Below, in pieces: positions 26,432-35,044 of a stretch of DNA of 64,000 nucleotides (positions are counted from its first letter, which is position 1; each line of letters starts with the position of its first letter). The stretch is from Bradyrhizobium erythrophlei. GTDB lineage: Bacteria > Pseudomonadota > Alphaproteobacteria > Rhizobiales > Xanthobacteraceae. The notes below the pieces were generated by a model. The model had not been told where the DNA came from. It worked only from the letters and a program-made list of their open reading frames with translations, and searched no databases. The translations under genes were made by a program, and so were the position numbers. The stretch is from contig NZ_LT670818.1 of the NCBI RefSeq assembly GCF_900129505.1, positions 62,001 through 126,000 on the forward strand, given 5' to 3'.

Positions 26432-27964
26432 CTACTGCACGCTCAGCGCCACGAAGCGCAGTTCGCCGTCCGCGTTCGAGACCAGCAGCAGCACCGATTT
26501 CTTGCCGTCCTTCTTCAGCTGGTCGACGCGCTTCTTGACGTCGGCGGCGTTGCTCACGGCTTCCTGCGCCACCTCGACGATTACCTCGCCGGCGCTCAGG
26601 CGCTTGTCGGCGGCGTCGGAGGCGCTGTCGACATTGGTGATGATCACGCCCTTGACGCTGTCCTTGATCTTGTAGCGGCCACGCAGGTCCTTTGAGAGGG
26701 TTGCGAGATCGAGGCCGAGCGCCTTCTGCGTCACCGGCTTTTCCGGGGCGGGCTCATCCTTCTTGACCGCGGCCGGCACCGCCTTGTCGGTATCCTCGAG
26801 GCGACCGAGCGTGACCTTCCGGGTTTCTTCCGCGCCCTTGCGGATGATGACGACGTCGACTTCCTTGCCGACGGCGGTGTCGGCTACCACGCGCGACAGG
26901 TCCTTCGGCTCCTTGATTTCCTTGCCGTCGAACTTGATGACGACGTCGCCGGGCTCGATCCCCGCGGGCTTGGCCGGGCCCTTGTCCTCGACGCCGGCGA
27001 TCAGGGCGCCGCGCGCGGGCTTGATGCTGAGGCTCTCGGCGATCTCGTCGGTCACGGTCTGGATGCGGACGCCGAGCCAGCCGCGGCGCAGCTCGCCGAA
27101 CTGCCGGAGCTGATCGACCACGCCGGCCACCGTCTTCGAGGGCACCGCGAAGCCGATGCCGATCGAGCCGCCGGAGGGCGAGATGATCAGGGTGTTGACG
27201 CCGATCACTTCGCCGTCGAGGTTGAACAGCGGGCCGCCAGAGTTGCCGCGGTTGATGGCGGCGTCGGTCTGGATGTAATTGTCGTAGGGGCCCGAGGAAA
27301 TATCGCGGTTGCGCGCCGAGACGATGCCGGCGGTCACCGTGCCGCCGAGGCTGAACGGGTTGCCGATCGCGATCACCCATTCGCCAAGGCGCAGCTTGTC
27401 GGAATCGCCGAACTTCACCGCGATCAAAGGCTTGGTCGGCGTGAATTTCAGCACCGCGAGATCGGTCTTCTTGTCGACGCCGACGAGTTCGGCCTTGAAC
27501 TTGCTGCCGTCGTTCATGATGATGCTGATCTCGTCGGCATCCGCGATGACGTGATTGTTGGTCACGACGATGCCGGAGGTATCGACGATGAAGCCGGAGC
27601 CGAGCGAGTTTGTCTTGCGCGGCTGCAGGTCGCCGCCCTTCTGGCCGCCCGGACCGCCCGGACCGCCACGGCGGTTCTTGAAGAAATCGTCAAAGAATTC
27701 CTCGAACGGCGAACCCGGCGGCAGTTGCGGCATCGCGCCCCTGCCCTCAGCCCCACCACCCTTGGCTTCGACGGTCTGCGAGGTCGAGATGTTGACCACC
27801 GCATCGATCACCTTCTCGGCCACGTCGGCGATGCCGTCGGGCCCGCGCGCCAGCGCCGGCGCGGGCATCAGGACGCTGGTGGCGCCAAGGCTTGCGACAC
27901 CAAGGCAGATCGCGGCCAGCACGGGACGCAGGCGATGGCTCAGGGCTGGAATCGCACCGGTCAT
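26432..27964 (-). CDS. degP: Periplasmic DegP/HtrA-type serine protease (Do family)
   Basis: 510 residues from ATG 27964 (AGGAGAGAG upstream). A signal peptide covers roughly residues 1-40. The trypsin-like domain has its triad at H138 (NNHVI), D168 (KTDLAV) and S242 (GNSGGPL). Two PDZ domains follow (about 300-395 and 410-505). A Gly-rich loop (GGPGGPGGQKGG) sits at 100-111 in the LA-loop region. It degrades and chaperones misfolded envelope proteins. It follows hflK-hflC-DUF2065 in the same direction, but a terminator at 28090-28125 separates them, so it likely has its own promoter. Confidence 0.95.
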   Translation of the reverse strand: MTGAIPALSHRLRPVLAAICLGVASLGATSVLMPAPALARGPDGIADVAEKVIDAVVNISTSQTVEAKGGGAEGRGAMPQLPPGSPFEEFFDDFFKNRRGGPGGPGGQKGGDLQPRKTNSLGSGFIVDTSGIVVTNNHVIADADEISIIMNDGSKFKAELVGVDKKTDLAVLKFTPTKPLIAVKFGDSDKLRLGEWVIAIGNPFSLGGTVTAGIVSARNRDISSGPYDNYIQTDAAINRGNSGGPLFNLDGEVIGVNTLIISPSGGSIGIGFAVPSKTVAGVVDQLRQFGELRRGWLGVRIQTVTDEIAESLSIKPARGALIAGVEDKGPAKPAGIEPGDVVIKFDGKEIKEPKDLSRVVADTAVGKEVDVVIIRKGAEETRKVTLGRLEDTDKAVPAAVKKDEPAPEKPVTQKALGLDLATLSKDLRGRYKIKDSVKGVIITNVDSASDAADKRLSAGEVIVEVAQEAVSNAADVKKRVDQLKKDGKKSVLLLVSNADGELRFVALSVQ

Positions 27965-28089
27965 ATCAGCTCTCTCTCCTCGCAAATCGGGGCGGAATTT
28001 GACGTCCACAGTGCGCCCGAACAGGGTTTCGGCGCAAGCATTTGAGCCGGACATTCGCTACCCATAGGCACCATTGAATACGGCAAAAA

Positions 28090-28125
28090 GCGGGACGCCG
28101 CCACTCACGAGGGCGTTGATCCCGC
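28090..28125 (-). terminator. Intrinsic terminator after DUF2065
   Basis: On the minus strand GCGGGA pairs with TCCCGC, with additional inner pairing, followed by TTTTT (28085-28089). It ends the hflK-hflC-DUF2065 transcript before degP. Confidence 0.65.
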
Positions 28126-28160
28126 TGGATTTTTTGCCAGAGGCCGAAATCGGCGGTCAG

Positions 28161-28361
28161 CTAGCGCCGGACCACCCAGATCAGGATCAGGCCGACGACC
28201 GCCGATCCGATGCCGACGGCGCGCAAGATGTTGTCCGGCGTCGCCAGCGCGCTCTTCATCGCCCGGCGCATCCAGGCGGGGCTTGCCGCGAACATCAGAC
28301 CTTCAAGCACGAACAGAATGCCCACACCGATGAGGAAGTCGGCGAACGCTATGGACCTCAT
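28161..28361 (-). CDS. DUF2065 small membrane protein
   Basis: 66 residues from ATG 28361 (GGGAGG at good spacing). Two hydrophobic helices are visible (IAFADFLIGVGILFVLEGL and VGIGSAVVGLILIWVV). It matches the short DUF2065 proteins often found after hflC in Proteobacteria, where a role alongside the HflKC complex is suspected but not established. The frame is open upstream, but the added part is antisense-like. Confidence 0.8.
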   Translation of the reverse strand: MRSIAFADFLIGVGILFVLEGLMFAASPAWMRRAMKSALATPDNILRAVGIGSAVVGLILIWVVRR

Positions 28362-28443
28362 CGGACTGGAACCTCCCGCTTTTAAGTTGTTTTTGCTTTT
28401 AGTGGGGGGCGTGGCTTCCGCCATGCCCCCTTTTGGTCCGGCA

Positions 28444-29391
28444 TTACGGCTTGGCTGCAGCCGGTTGGTCGGGCGCAGCCGCCGGCGCCGATGGTGGCGC
28501 GGCAGCGGGCATGCCCGCACTTTTCTTGCCGGAGCCACCGAAATATTTGAAGAAATCGGAATCCGGCCGCAGCAGGAAACGGGTATCGCTGCTCTTTAGC
28601 CCGTTTTCATAGGCCGTCATCGAGCGGTAGAAGGCGAAGAAATCCGGGTCCTTGCCGTAGGCTTCGGCGAACAGCCGGTTGCGCTCGCCATCGCCCTCGC
28701 CGCGCACCTGTTCGGCGGTCGAATTGGCTTCGGCAACGATGACGGTGGCCTCGCGGTCGGCGTTGGAGCGGATCTCCTGCGCCTTCTGCCCGCCTTGGGC
28801 GCGGAACTCGGCGGCTTCGCGCTGCCGCTCGGTCTGCATGCGCTGGTAGACCGCCTGGCTGTTCTGTTCCGGCAGGTCGGCCCGCCTGATCCGCACATCG
28901 ACCACCTGGATGCCGTAGCCGCCAGCTTCATGGTCGAGCTGGTCGCGGATCCGCGCCATCAGGGCTTCGCGCTCGTCGCGCACCACCTGGATGAAGGTGA
29001 CTTCGCCGAGCACCCGGCGCAGCGATGCGTTCAACAGCGTCGTGAGCTGGATGTTGGCGGCCTGGATCGAGCCGACGCTCTGGTAGAACCGCAGCGCATC
29101 CTTGATGCGGTAGCGGGCGAAGGCGTCGACCACCAGCCGCTTCTGGTCCGAGGCGATCACTTCCTGCGACGGATTTTCCAGATCGAGGATCCGCTTGTCG
29201 ATCGGGATCACGGTGTCGATGAACGGCGCCTTGAAGTTCAGGCCCGGCTCCGTGACGACGCGGACGGGATCGCCGAGCCGCACCACCAGCGCCTGCTCGG
29301 TCATGTCCACGGTGAACACCGAACTGTAGCCGACGATCACAACGACCAGCAGCGCAAACAACGCAACAATACCTGCGACGGGGGACCTCAT
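28444..29391 (-). CDS. hflC: HflC, SPFH-domain regulator of FtsH
   Basis: 315 residues. One N-terminal membrane anchor (IVALFALLVVVIVGYSSVF) is followed by the SPFH/Band 7 domain and a long charged helical region (about 190-250), then an Ala/Pro-rich tail. With HflK it forms the membrane cage around FtsH. Start ATG overlaps the hflK stop (ATGA, four bases), the standard coupled pair. Confidence 0.95.
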   Translation of the reverse strand: MRSPVAGIVALFALLVVVIVGYSSVFTVDMTEQALVVRLGDPVRVVTEPGLNFKAPFIDTVIPIDKRILDLENPSQEVIASDQKRLVVDAFARYRIKDALRFYQSVGSIQAANIQLTTLLNASLRRVLGEVTFIQVVRDEREALMARIRDQLDHEAGGYGIQVVDVRIRRADLPEQNSQAVYQRMQTERQREAAEFRAQGGQKAQEIRSNADREATVIVAEANSTAEQVRGEGDGERNRLFAEAYGKDPDFFAFYRSMTAYENGLKSSDTRFLLRPDSDFFKYFGGSGKKSAGMPAAAPPSAPAAAPDQPAAAKP

Positions 29392-30563
29392 CGTGTGCTC
29401 CCCTGCAGCGTAACGCCACCCGGCTGTTGCGGCTGGCTTGTCGTGCCCGTCGTCGCCGCCGGACGCCGCGGCGTCAGTTCGTTCAGCGGCAGATACGGCA
29501 CGACGCCGCCCTGCGAGGAGGCCCCGCCGCCGTCATAGATCAGCTTCTCGGAGCCGCCGAGGATGCGCTCCATCGTCTCCAGATAGATGCGTTCCCGGGT
29601 CACGTCAGGCGCCTTTTTGTATTCGTCGTAGACCTTGAGGAAGCGCGAGCTCTGGCCCTTGGCCTCGGCGACCGCCTGCTGCTTGTAGCCTTCGGCGATC
29701 TGGATGATCTGCGCCGCGCGGCCCTTGGCGTCGGGCACGACGCGGTTGGCATAGGTCTGCGCCTCGTTCTGCAGACGCTCGAGGTCGGCGCGCGCCGCCT
29801 GCACGTCGCGGAAGGAATCGATCACCTGCGCCGGCGGATCAACCTTCTGCATCTGCACCTGCTGCACCAGGATGCCCGAACCGTAGCTGTCGAGCGTCTT
29901 CTGCATCAATTCCTGGACTTTGGCCTCGGTGGTGGTGCGCGCGCCGGTCAGGATCGGCTGGATGTTAGATTTGCCGACCGCCTCGCGCATCGCGCTTTCG
30001 GCGACCGCCTTCACGGTGCCTTCGGGATTCTGGATGTTGAACAGATATTCAGCCGCACCTTTCGGCTTGATGCGCCACAGCACGGTGAAATCCACATCGA
30101 CGATGTTCTCGTCGCCGGTCAGCATCAGGCTTTCTTCCGGCACGTCGCGCATGGTCCTGCCGCGGCGGGCGGGATCGTCGATCAGCGTCATGCCGATCGA
30201 GATGGTGGAGACGCGCAGCGCCTTCGGCAGCAGCACGGTCTCGATCGGGTACGGCAAGTGATAGTTCAGGCCGGGCTGCGCGTCGCGCACATACTTGCCG
30301 AAGCGCAGCACGATGCCGAGTTCTTCGGATTGCACGCGATAGAAGCCGGACAAGCCCCAGATCGCGACCGCGACCAGCAGCACCAGCGCGATGCCGATAC
30401 CGCTGAAATACCCGCCGGGCAGCAATTGCTGCAGCCGGTCCTGGGCGCGGCGCAGAAGGTCTTCCAGATCGGGCGGCCTCGGCCCGACCGGTTGCGGGCC
30501 GGAGCCCCATGGTCCCTTCGGACCCGAGCCCCACGGACCTCCGCCTTGATTCTTCCACGGCAT
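29388..30563 (-). CDS. hflK: HflK, SPFH-domain regulator of FtsH
   Basis: 391 residues from ATG 30563. The N-terminus is Gly/Pro/Trp-rich (PWKNQGGGPWGSGPKGPWG), as in other HflK proteins. A membrane anchor (IGIALVLLVAVAIWGLSGFY) lies near 70-90, then the SPFH domain and a coiled-coil region up to about 340. It partners HflC in controlling FtsH. It lies 157 bp after the folA stop, and a TTGACA-like -35 is seen in that gap. Confidence 0.95.
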   Translation of the reverse strand: MPWKNQGGGPWGSGPKGPWGSGPQPVGPRPPDLEDLLRRAQDRLQQLLPGGYFSGIGIALVLLVAVAIWGLSGFYRVQSEELGIVLRFGKYVRDAQPGLNYHLPYPIETVLLPKALRVSTISIGMTLIDDPARRGRTMRDVPEESLMLTGDENIVDVDFTVLWRIKPKGAAEYLFNIQNPEGTVKAVAESAMREAVGKSNIQPILTGARTTTEAKVQELMQKTLDSYGSGILVQQVQMQKVDPPAQVIDSFRDVQAARADLERLQNEAQTYANRVVPDAKGRAAQIIQIAEGYKQQAVAEAKGQSSRFLKVYDEYKKAPDVTRERIYLETMERILGGSEKLIYDGGGASSQGGVVPYLPLNELTPRRPAATTGTTSQPQQPGGVTLQGSTR

Positions 30564-30693
30564 CGACTGGTCTCCTTCGCGGGGCCCATGGGCGGATGCC
30601 CAGCCTCGCAACACAAGGACGCCTTATAGGGGACCGCCCGGGCCCTTACAACGCAAGCTTATGGCTCGAAGCAGCTATGCCTGAGCCGCAAAT

Positions 30694-30710
30694 TGTCAAT
30701 GTAAACATTG
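30694..30710 (-). promoter_or_regulatory. Candidate hflK promoter element with palindrome
   Basis: On the minus strand a TTGACA hexamer (30694-30699) is overlapped by the perfect inverted repeat CAATGT-AA-ACATTG (30697-30710). No clear -10 at 17-bp spacing is visible; a weak ATAGCT follows at 15. This could be a promoter with an operator, but the regulator is unknown. Confidence 0.35.
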
Positions 30711-30720
30711 CCCGACGGGG

Positions 30721-31233
30721 TTAATGCGACTTTCGTCGGCGGTACGTCACATAGGAGAAGTCGGCGCTGTCGTCTTTACCGGCGGGATGCCGCTCGCGGG
30801 CGACTTCCTCCCAGATAGAAGCATCGATTGCGGCAAAACGAGTGTCGCCCTCGGGCCGGGCGTGCACTTCGGTGATCTCCAGACGGTCGGCGCAATTCAT
30901 CCATTGCGCGTAGATTTCGGCGCCTCCGATCACGGCAATTTCAGTGGCGAAACGTCGCAGCGCGTCGCCTCGCGCGAGCGCGCGGGCATCCGCGAACGAA
31001 TTCGTGACCACCGCGCCTTTGGCGCGAAAGCCGGCGTCGCGCGTAACGACGATATTGGTACGGCCGGGAAGCGGCCGGCCGATCGATACGAAGGTTTTGC
31101 GCCCCATCACCACCGGCCGCGCGATCGTCATCGCCTTCAAGCGCTTCAGGTCGGATTTCAGCCGCCACGGAAGGGCGCCGTGCGCGCCGATCACGCCGTT
31201 GTCGGCGACCGCGACGATGAGGACGATTTCCAT
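30721..31233 (-). CDS. folA: Dihydrofolate reductase
   Basis: 170 residues from ATG 31233. The N-terminus IVLIVAVADNGVIG and the ALPW loop, then VVMGRKTFVSIGRPLPGR, and later VIGGAEIYAQ are diagnostic. It reduces dihydrofolate, consumed by ThyA encoded just upstream in the same operon. Its ATG shares one base with the stop of the GNAT gene (TGATG), so the order thyA-GNAT-folA is translationally coupled at this junction. Confidence 0.95.
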   Translation of the reverse strand: MEIVLIVAVADNGVIGAHGALPWRLKSDLKRLKAMTIARPVVMGRKTFVSIGRPLPGRTNIVVTRDAGFRAKGAVVTNSFADARALARGDALRRFATEIAVIGGAEIYAQWMNCADRLEITEVHARPEGDTRFAAIDASIWEEVARERHPAGKDDSADFSYVTYRRRKSH

Positions 31234-31718
31234 CAACGCGCTCCCTTCGCCAGCGCCGTCAGCGCTGGACCGCCGATCCGGCAAATCGTCCACTCTTCCA
31301 TCAGGACCGCGCCGAGCGATTTGTAGAATTCGATCGACGACGTGTTCCAGTCCAGCACCGACCACTGCAACCGCGACCAGCCGTTCTCGACGCACTGCCT
31401 GGCCAGATGCGCCAGCAGCGCCTTGCCGATGCCATTGCCGCGCTGCTCGGTGCGGACGAACAGGTCTTCCAGATAGATTCCGGAGCGGCCGCTGAAGGTC
31501 GAAAAATTGACGAACCAGACCGCGAAGCCGACGGGCTCGCCGTCCCACTCCGCGATCTCGCAAAACAGCCGCGGATGGCTGCCGAACAGCGCGGCGTCGA
31601 TATCGGCTTCGGTGGCTTCGACCTCGTGGAGCAGCTTTTCGTATTCGGCGAGTTCGCGCACCAAAGAAAGGACAAGTCCCGCCTCATCGGGACGGGCGCG
31701 GCGGATCGTGAGGGCCAT
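31233..31718 (-). CDS. GNAT family N-acetyltransferase
   Basis: 161 residues. The acetyl-CoA motif A reads LEDLFVRTEQRGNGIGKALL (Q-R-G-N-G-I-G), and a C-terminal Tyr lies in the NTSSIEFYKSLGA segment. The overall pattern (ELAEYEKL near residue 23, EDLFV) resembles spermidine/spermine-type acetyltransferases, but the substrate is not proven. It sits between thyA (gap 8 bp) and folA (one-base overlap). Confidence 0.88.
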   Translation of the reverse strand: MALTIRRARPDEAGLVLSLVRELAEYEKLLHEVEATEADIDAALFGSHPRLFCEIAEWDGEPVGFAVWFVNFSTFSGRSGIYLEDLFVRTEQRGNGIGKALLAHLARQCVENGWSRLQWSVLDWNTSSIEFYKSLGAVLMEEWTICRIGGPALTALAKGAR

Positions 31719-31726
31719 TCAATCGC

Positions 31727-32521
31727 TCACACCGCGACCGCCGCCTTGATATGCGGGTGCGGGTCGTAACCTTCAAGCACGAAGTCTTCGTAGCGGAACG
31801 CGAAGATGTCCTTCACATCCGGGTTGATCTTCATCGTCGGCAACGGCCGCGTCGGGCGCGTCAGTTGCAGCCGGGCCTGCTCGATATGGTTGGAATAGAG
31901 ATGCACGTCGCCGAAGGAGTGCACGAAGTCCCCCGGCTTCAGCCCGGTCACCTGCGCCACCATCATCGTCAACAGCGCATAGGACGCAATGTTGAAGGGA
32001 ACGCCAAGAAAGACGTCGGCCGAACGCTGGTAGAGCTGGCACGAAAGCCTGCCGCCGGCGACGTAGAACTGAAACAGGCAATGGCAGGGTGGCAGCGCCA
32101 TCTTGTCGACGTCGGCCGGATTCCACGCGCTGACGATAAGGCGCCGCGAGTCCGGATTGCGCCGGATCATATCGATGACGTCCGAGATCTGGTCGATGTG
32201 ACGGCCGTCCGGCGCCGGCCAGGATCGCCATTGCGATCCATAGACCGGGCCGAGATCGCCATTGGCGTCGGCCCATTCGTCCCAGATCGAAACGCCGTTA
32301 TCCCTGAGATATTTGATGTTGGTATCGCCCTTGAGGAACCACATCAGCTCATGCACGATCGCCTTCAGCGGCAGCTTCTTGGTGGTCAGCATCGGAAATC
32401 CGGCGGCCAGATTGAAGCGCATCTGGTGGCCGAAGATCGACAGCGTGCCGGTGCCGGTGCGGTCACCCTTTTCCGCGCCGTCTGACAGAATTCGTTCGAG
32501 CAGGTCGTGATACTGATTCAT
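31727..32521 (-). CDS. thyA: Thymidylate synthase
   Basis: 264 residues, the standard bacterial length. The active-site Cys is in [12 protein letters not shown], with [10 protein letters not shown] before it and the conserved [13 protein letters not shown] after it. It methylates dUMP with methylene-tetrahydrofolate, producing dihydrofolate that FolA recycles, which explains the shared operon. Confidence 0.97.
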   Translation of the reverse strand: MNQYHDLLERILSDGAEKGDRTGTGTLSIFGHQMRFNLAAGFPMLTTKKLPLKAIVHELMWFLKGDTNIKYLRDNGVSIWDEWADANGDLGPVYGSQWRSWPAPDGRHIDQISDVIDMIRRNPDSRRLIVSAWNPADVDKMALPPCHCLFQFYVAGGRLSCQLYQRSADVFLGVPFNIASYALLTMMVAQVTGLKPGDFVHSFGDVHLYSNHIEQARLQLTRPTRPLPTMKINPDVKDIFAFRYEDFVLEGYDPHPHIKAAVAV

Positions 32522-32670
32522 GGCGTTGCGTTATGAGCCCCTAGCGAAGGCGAATTCCGGAAGGCAGTTCTAGCGGCCGGACCGGTTCTCCGACAGGAGC
32601 GATTCGGCGGAACCGGTCCATTATACCCCGAAAAATGAGCATCCGGTCCCCAAACGGCAAGGTACCCTTC

Positions 32671-33207
32671 TCATCCAGTGAAGCCGGCAAATCCCAGGAC
32701 GCCGCCGGCCAGCAGCAGCCAGAGCGGATTGAGCCGGGTGGCAAAGGCCAGCACCGCGACCGCGGCCGTGACCAAGCCGGCCGTCCAGGTCCGGTCGGAG
32801 GTCAGCGCCAGGACAAGGCCGCTGGCGCCCATCAGCCCGATCGAAAGCGGCACCAGCGCCGCCTGGATAATGGCAGGCCAGCGCGCATGGCTCGACCGGG
32901 TCAGCAGGCGGCTCACCCAATAGGCCAGAACGGCGGTCGGGACGCACATCGACAGCGTCGCGGCGAGCGCGCCGGCGACGCCTGCGACGGCATAGCCGAT
33001 CAGGGTCACGATCAGCACGTTCGGCCCCGGCGAGAGCTGCGAGATCGCGTAGACGTCGGCGAATTGCTTGTCGGTCAGCCAGTGCTGAACGTCGACCGCG
33101 ATCCGGTGCATCTCGGGGATTGCCGCATTGGCGCCGCCGACCGCGAACAGCGACATCAGCCCGAAGGTCGAGATCAGCGTCCAGATCGGGCTCTGGTTGA
33201 AGTTCAT
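32671..33207 (-). CDS. Chromate transporter, second half (single CHR domain)
   Basis: 178 residues from ATG 33207. It is a one-domain CHR protein with the motif QLSPGPN after FADVYAIS and about six hydrophobic segments. Its start overlaps the stop of the gene encoding the other CHR half by four bases (ATGA). Paired short CHR proteins work together and are usually described as chromate/sulfate-type anion transporters; the true substrate here is untested. Confidence 0.85.
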   Translation of the reverse strand: MNFNQSPIWTLISTFGLMSLFAVGGANAAIPEMHRIAVDVQHWLTDKQFADVYAISQLSPGPNVLIVTLIGYAVAGVAGALAATLSMCVPTAVLAYWVSRLLTRSSHARWPAIIQAALVPLSIGLMGASGLVLALTSDRTWTAGLVTAAVAVLAFATRLNPLWLLLAGGVLGFAGFTG

Positions 33208-33806
33208 GCCTTGACCCGCCGGCGCATGGCAATGGTGATGGCGATGCTGAGCGGGATCGCCACCAGCAACACCGCGGGCAGCGGCAGCCGCAGCACGCCG
33301 ATCGCGGTGAACACGGCAGCCATGACCGCGACGCCGACGATGTCGCGCTTCCTGATCAGCGGCATCATCATCCGAAACACCACCGATATCAGCAGGCCGA
33401 CCGCCGCGCAGGACACGCCGCCCAGGATGCGCCGAAGCGCGTCGATTTCGCCGTAACGCCCATAGAGCCCGGCCAGGATCGTGACGATGACCACGGGAGG
33501 ACCGACCAGCCCGGCAAAGGCCGCGATGCTGCCGGGAAAGCCGCGAAAGCGCGATCCGAACACCACGCTGAGGTTGACGATATTCGGACCCGGAAGGAAG
33601 TGGCAGAGCGCAAAGGTTTCGTTGAACTCCTCGGCCGTCATCCACCGGTGCTGCTCGACGATGCCGCGCCGCGCGAAGGCCAGCACGCCGCCGAAGCCAG
33701 ACAGCGACATCTTGGCGAACGCTGCGAACAGCGCGAGCAGGCCGGGCGGGGCTGATATGGCAAGTTCCGGCGCCGCCATGGCGGCCGGCGGCGAATCCGG
33801 GGGCAT
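33204..33806 (-). CDS. Chromate transporter, first half (single CHR domain)
   Basis: 200 residues from ATG 33806. After a Pro/Ala-rich start, LLALFAAFAKMSLSGFGGVL and FALCHFLPGPN are the CHR signature, followed by hydrophobic segments. It is the companion of the gene at 32671-33207, corresponding to a ChrA split into two halves. It is divergent from ssrA. Confidence 0.85.
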   Translation of the reverse strand: MPPDSPPAAMAAPELAISAPPGLLALFAAFAKMSLSGFGGVLAFARRGIVEQHRWMTAEEFNETFALCHFLPGPNIVNLSVVFGSRFRGFPGSIAAFAGLVGPPVVIVTILAGLYGRYGEIDALRRILGGVSCAAVGLLISVVFRMMMPLIRKRDIVGVAVMAAVFTAIGVLRLPLPAVLLVAIPLSIAITIAMRRRVKA

Positions 33807-33919
33807 GGCGCAAGATGTAGAACGGGCGCCGCGGCAAGGCCAACCCAATTCGGCGTGTTCCACGGCCCAATACCCCCAAACCGGCTCTGTTTTTCTCGAC
33901 TTTTGGCCCCTATATTGAG

Positions 33920-34236
33920 CGGGCCGGCTCGCCGGCTATGGAAATAAATTGCCGTCGCAATAAACCATTCGGACCCGGGGGCAGTACCCGGCGCCTCCAC
34001 CAAAGCCCCTCGCAAAAGGCGGGTTTCGGCGGGGGCGAACCAGGATCGACGAGGGCGTAAAGGGCGTGTTTTTTCCCGGTATGGTTCCGCCGTTATCGGG
34101 CTATGCAATAGTTGCAAACGACAACTATGCTCCGGTTGCTCAGGCCGCGTAAGCGGTTTGAAAAACCAAGTCTGAAGTCCTAGTGGGTTAAGCTCCGCTG
34201 GGCGGGGTCCGGAGGCACCTGGCAACAGAAGCCTCC
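33920..34236 (+). ncRNA. ssrA: Two-piece (circularly permuted) tmRNA
   Basis: The upstream acceptor piece ends CGCCTCCACCA at 34002. After a short spacer the coding piece begins GGGGGCGAAC at 34031. GGGGGCG (34031-34037) pairs with CGCCTCC to make a seven-pair acceptor stem with one G-U. The tag frame starts at GCA 34114 and reads ANDNYAPVAQAA, stop at 34150-34152. This is the alphaproteobacterial permuted form that rescues stalled ribosomes. A TATATT at 33911-33916 may be the -10. The 3' limit is set at the GGAGGC/GCCTCC hairpin (34211-34236) and is approximate, as is the 5' end. Confidence 0.93.
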
Positions 34237-34410
34237 ACTTCTCATTTGCCTGATGGATTTGCCTCCGGCCGGGTCGTTTGCCGGAATTTCGGCCACCGGA
34301 AGCCTGCTGACCTCAGGCCTCCGCCGGGGTAGCATGGGGAAACGGGCGAGTCGGACCACCGGCATCGCCGCCGGCTTTGACCAGCGATATCGAACACGAC
34401 AGGACCGATA

Positions 34411-34920
34411 ATGGCGACCGATCATATCCGATACGACGTGCTGGCGCGCGACGCGCTGCGCGGGGTGCTGCGGCGGGTACTGGCCGACGCCGCCGAACAC
34501 GGCCTGCCCGGAGACCACCATTTCTTCATCACTTTTGTCTCCACCGCCGAGGGCGTGAAGCTGTCGCCGCGGCTGCTCGCGCAATATCCGGAAGAGATGA
34601 CGGTGATCCTGCAGCACCAGTTCTGGGACCTGGTGGTGACCGATGAGCGGTTCGAAGTCGGCCTGTCGTTCGGCGGCATCCCGGAGCGGGTGGTGGTCCC
34701 GTTCAACGCCATCAAGAGTTTCTTCGATCCGTCGGTGCAGTTCGGCCTGCAGTTCGAGCCCGCCGACGCCGTCCCCGAAACGCCGGCGACGAACCTTCCG
34801 GCGGTCCCTACCCCCGCTGCCCTGCCCGTTGCCGCGCCCGCCGCGGAAAATCAGGACGAGCCCACCAAGCCCGGCGAGGGGGCCGAAGTCGTAAGACTGG
34901 ACCGCTTCCGCAAAAAATAA
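34411..34920 (+). CDS. sspB: SspB, ClpXP adaptor for ssrA-tagged proteins
   Basis: 169 residues, with AGGA upstream of ATG 34411. The N-terminal substrate-binding domain (about 1-120) includes [14 protein letters not shown] and the QHQFWDLVV segment, with [17 protein letters not shown] matching the alphaproteobacterial SspB fold. A Pro/Ala linker follows, then a short basic end ([10 protein letters not shown]) in the place of the ClpX-binding tail. It tethers proteins carrying the tmRNA tag to ClpXP. It lies about 175 bp downstream of ssrA, in the same direction. Confidence 0.92.
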   Translation: MATDHIRYDVLARDALRGVLRRVLADAAEHGLPGDHHFFITFVSTAEGVKLSPRLLAQYPEEMTVILQHQFWDLVVTDERFEVGLSFGGIPERVVVPFNAIKSFFDPSVQFGLQFEPADAVPETPATNLPAVPTPAALPVAAPAAENQDEPTKPGEGAEVVRLDRFRKK

Positions 34921-35044
34921 AACGCGCGCAGGAAAAGCCGCGCAATCGTGTAGGATGAATGAACCGCCCGAGGCCGGCGTGAGCCGGTTCGTGCGGGATC
35001 GACTCGTGCAGCGGACGTCATCTCTCGTCCAACGGACCTTATCT

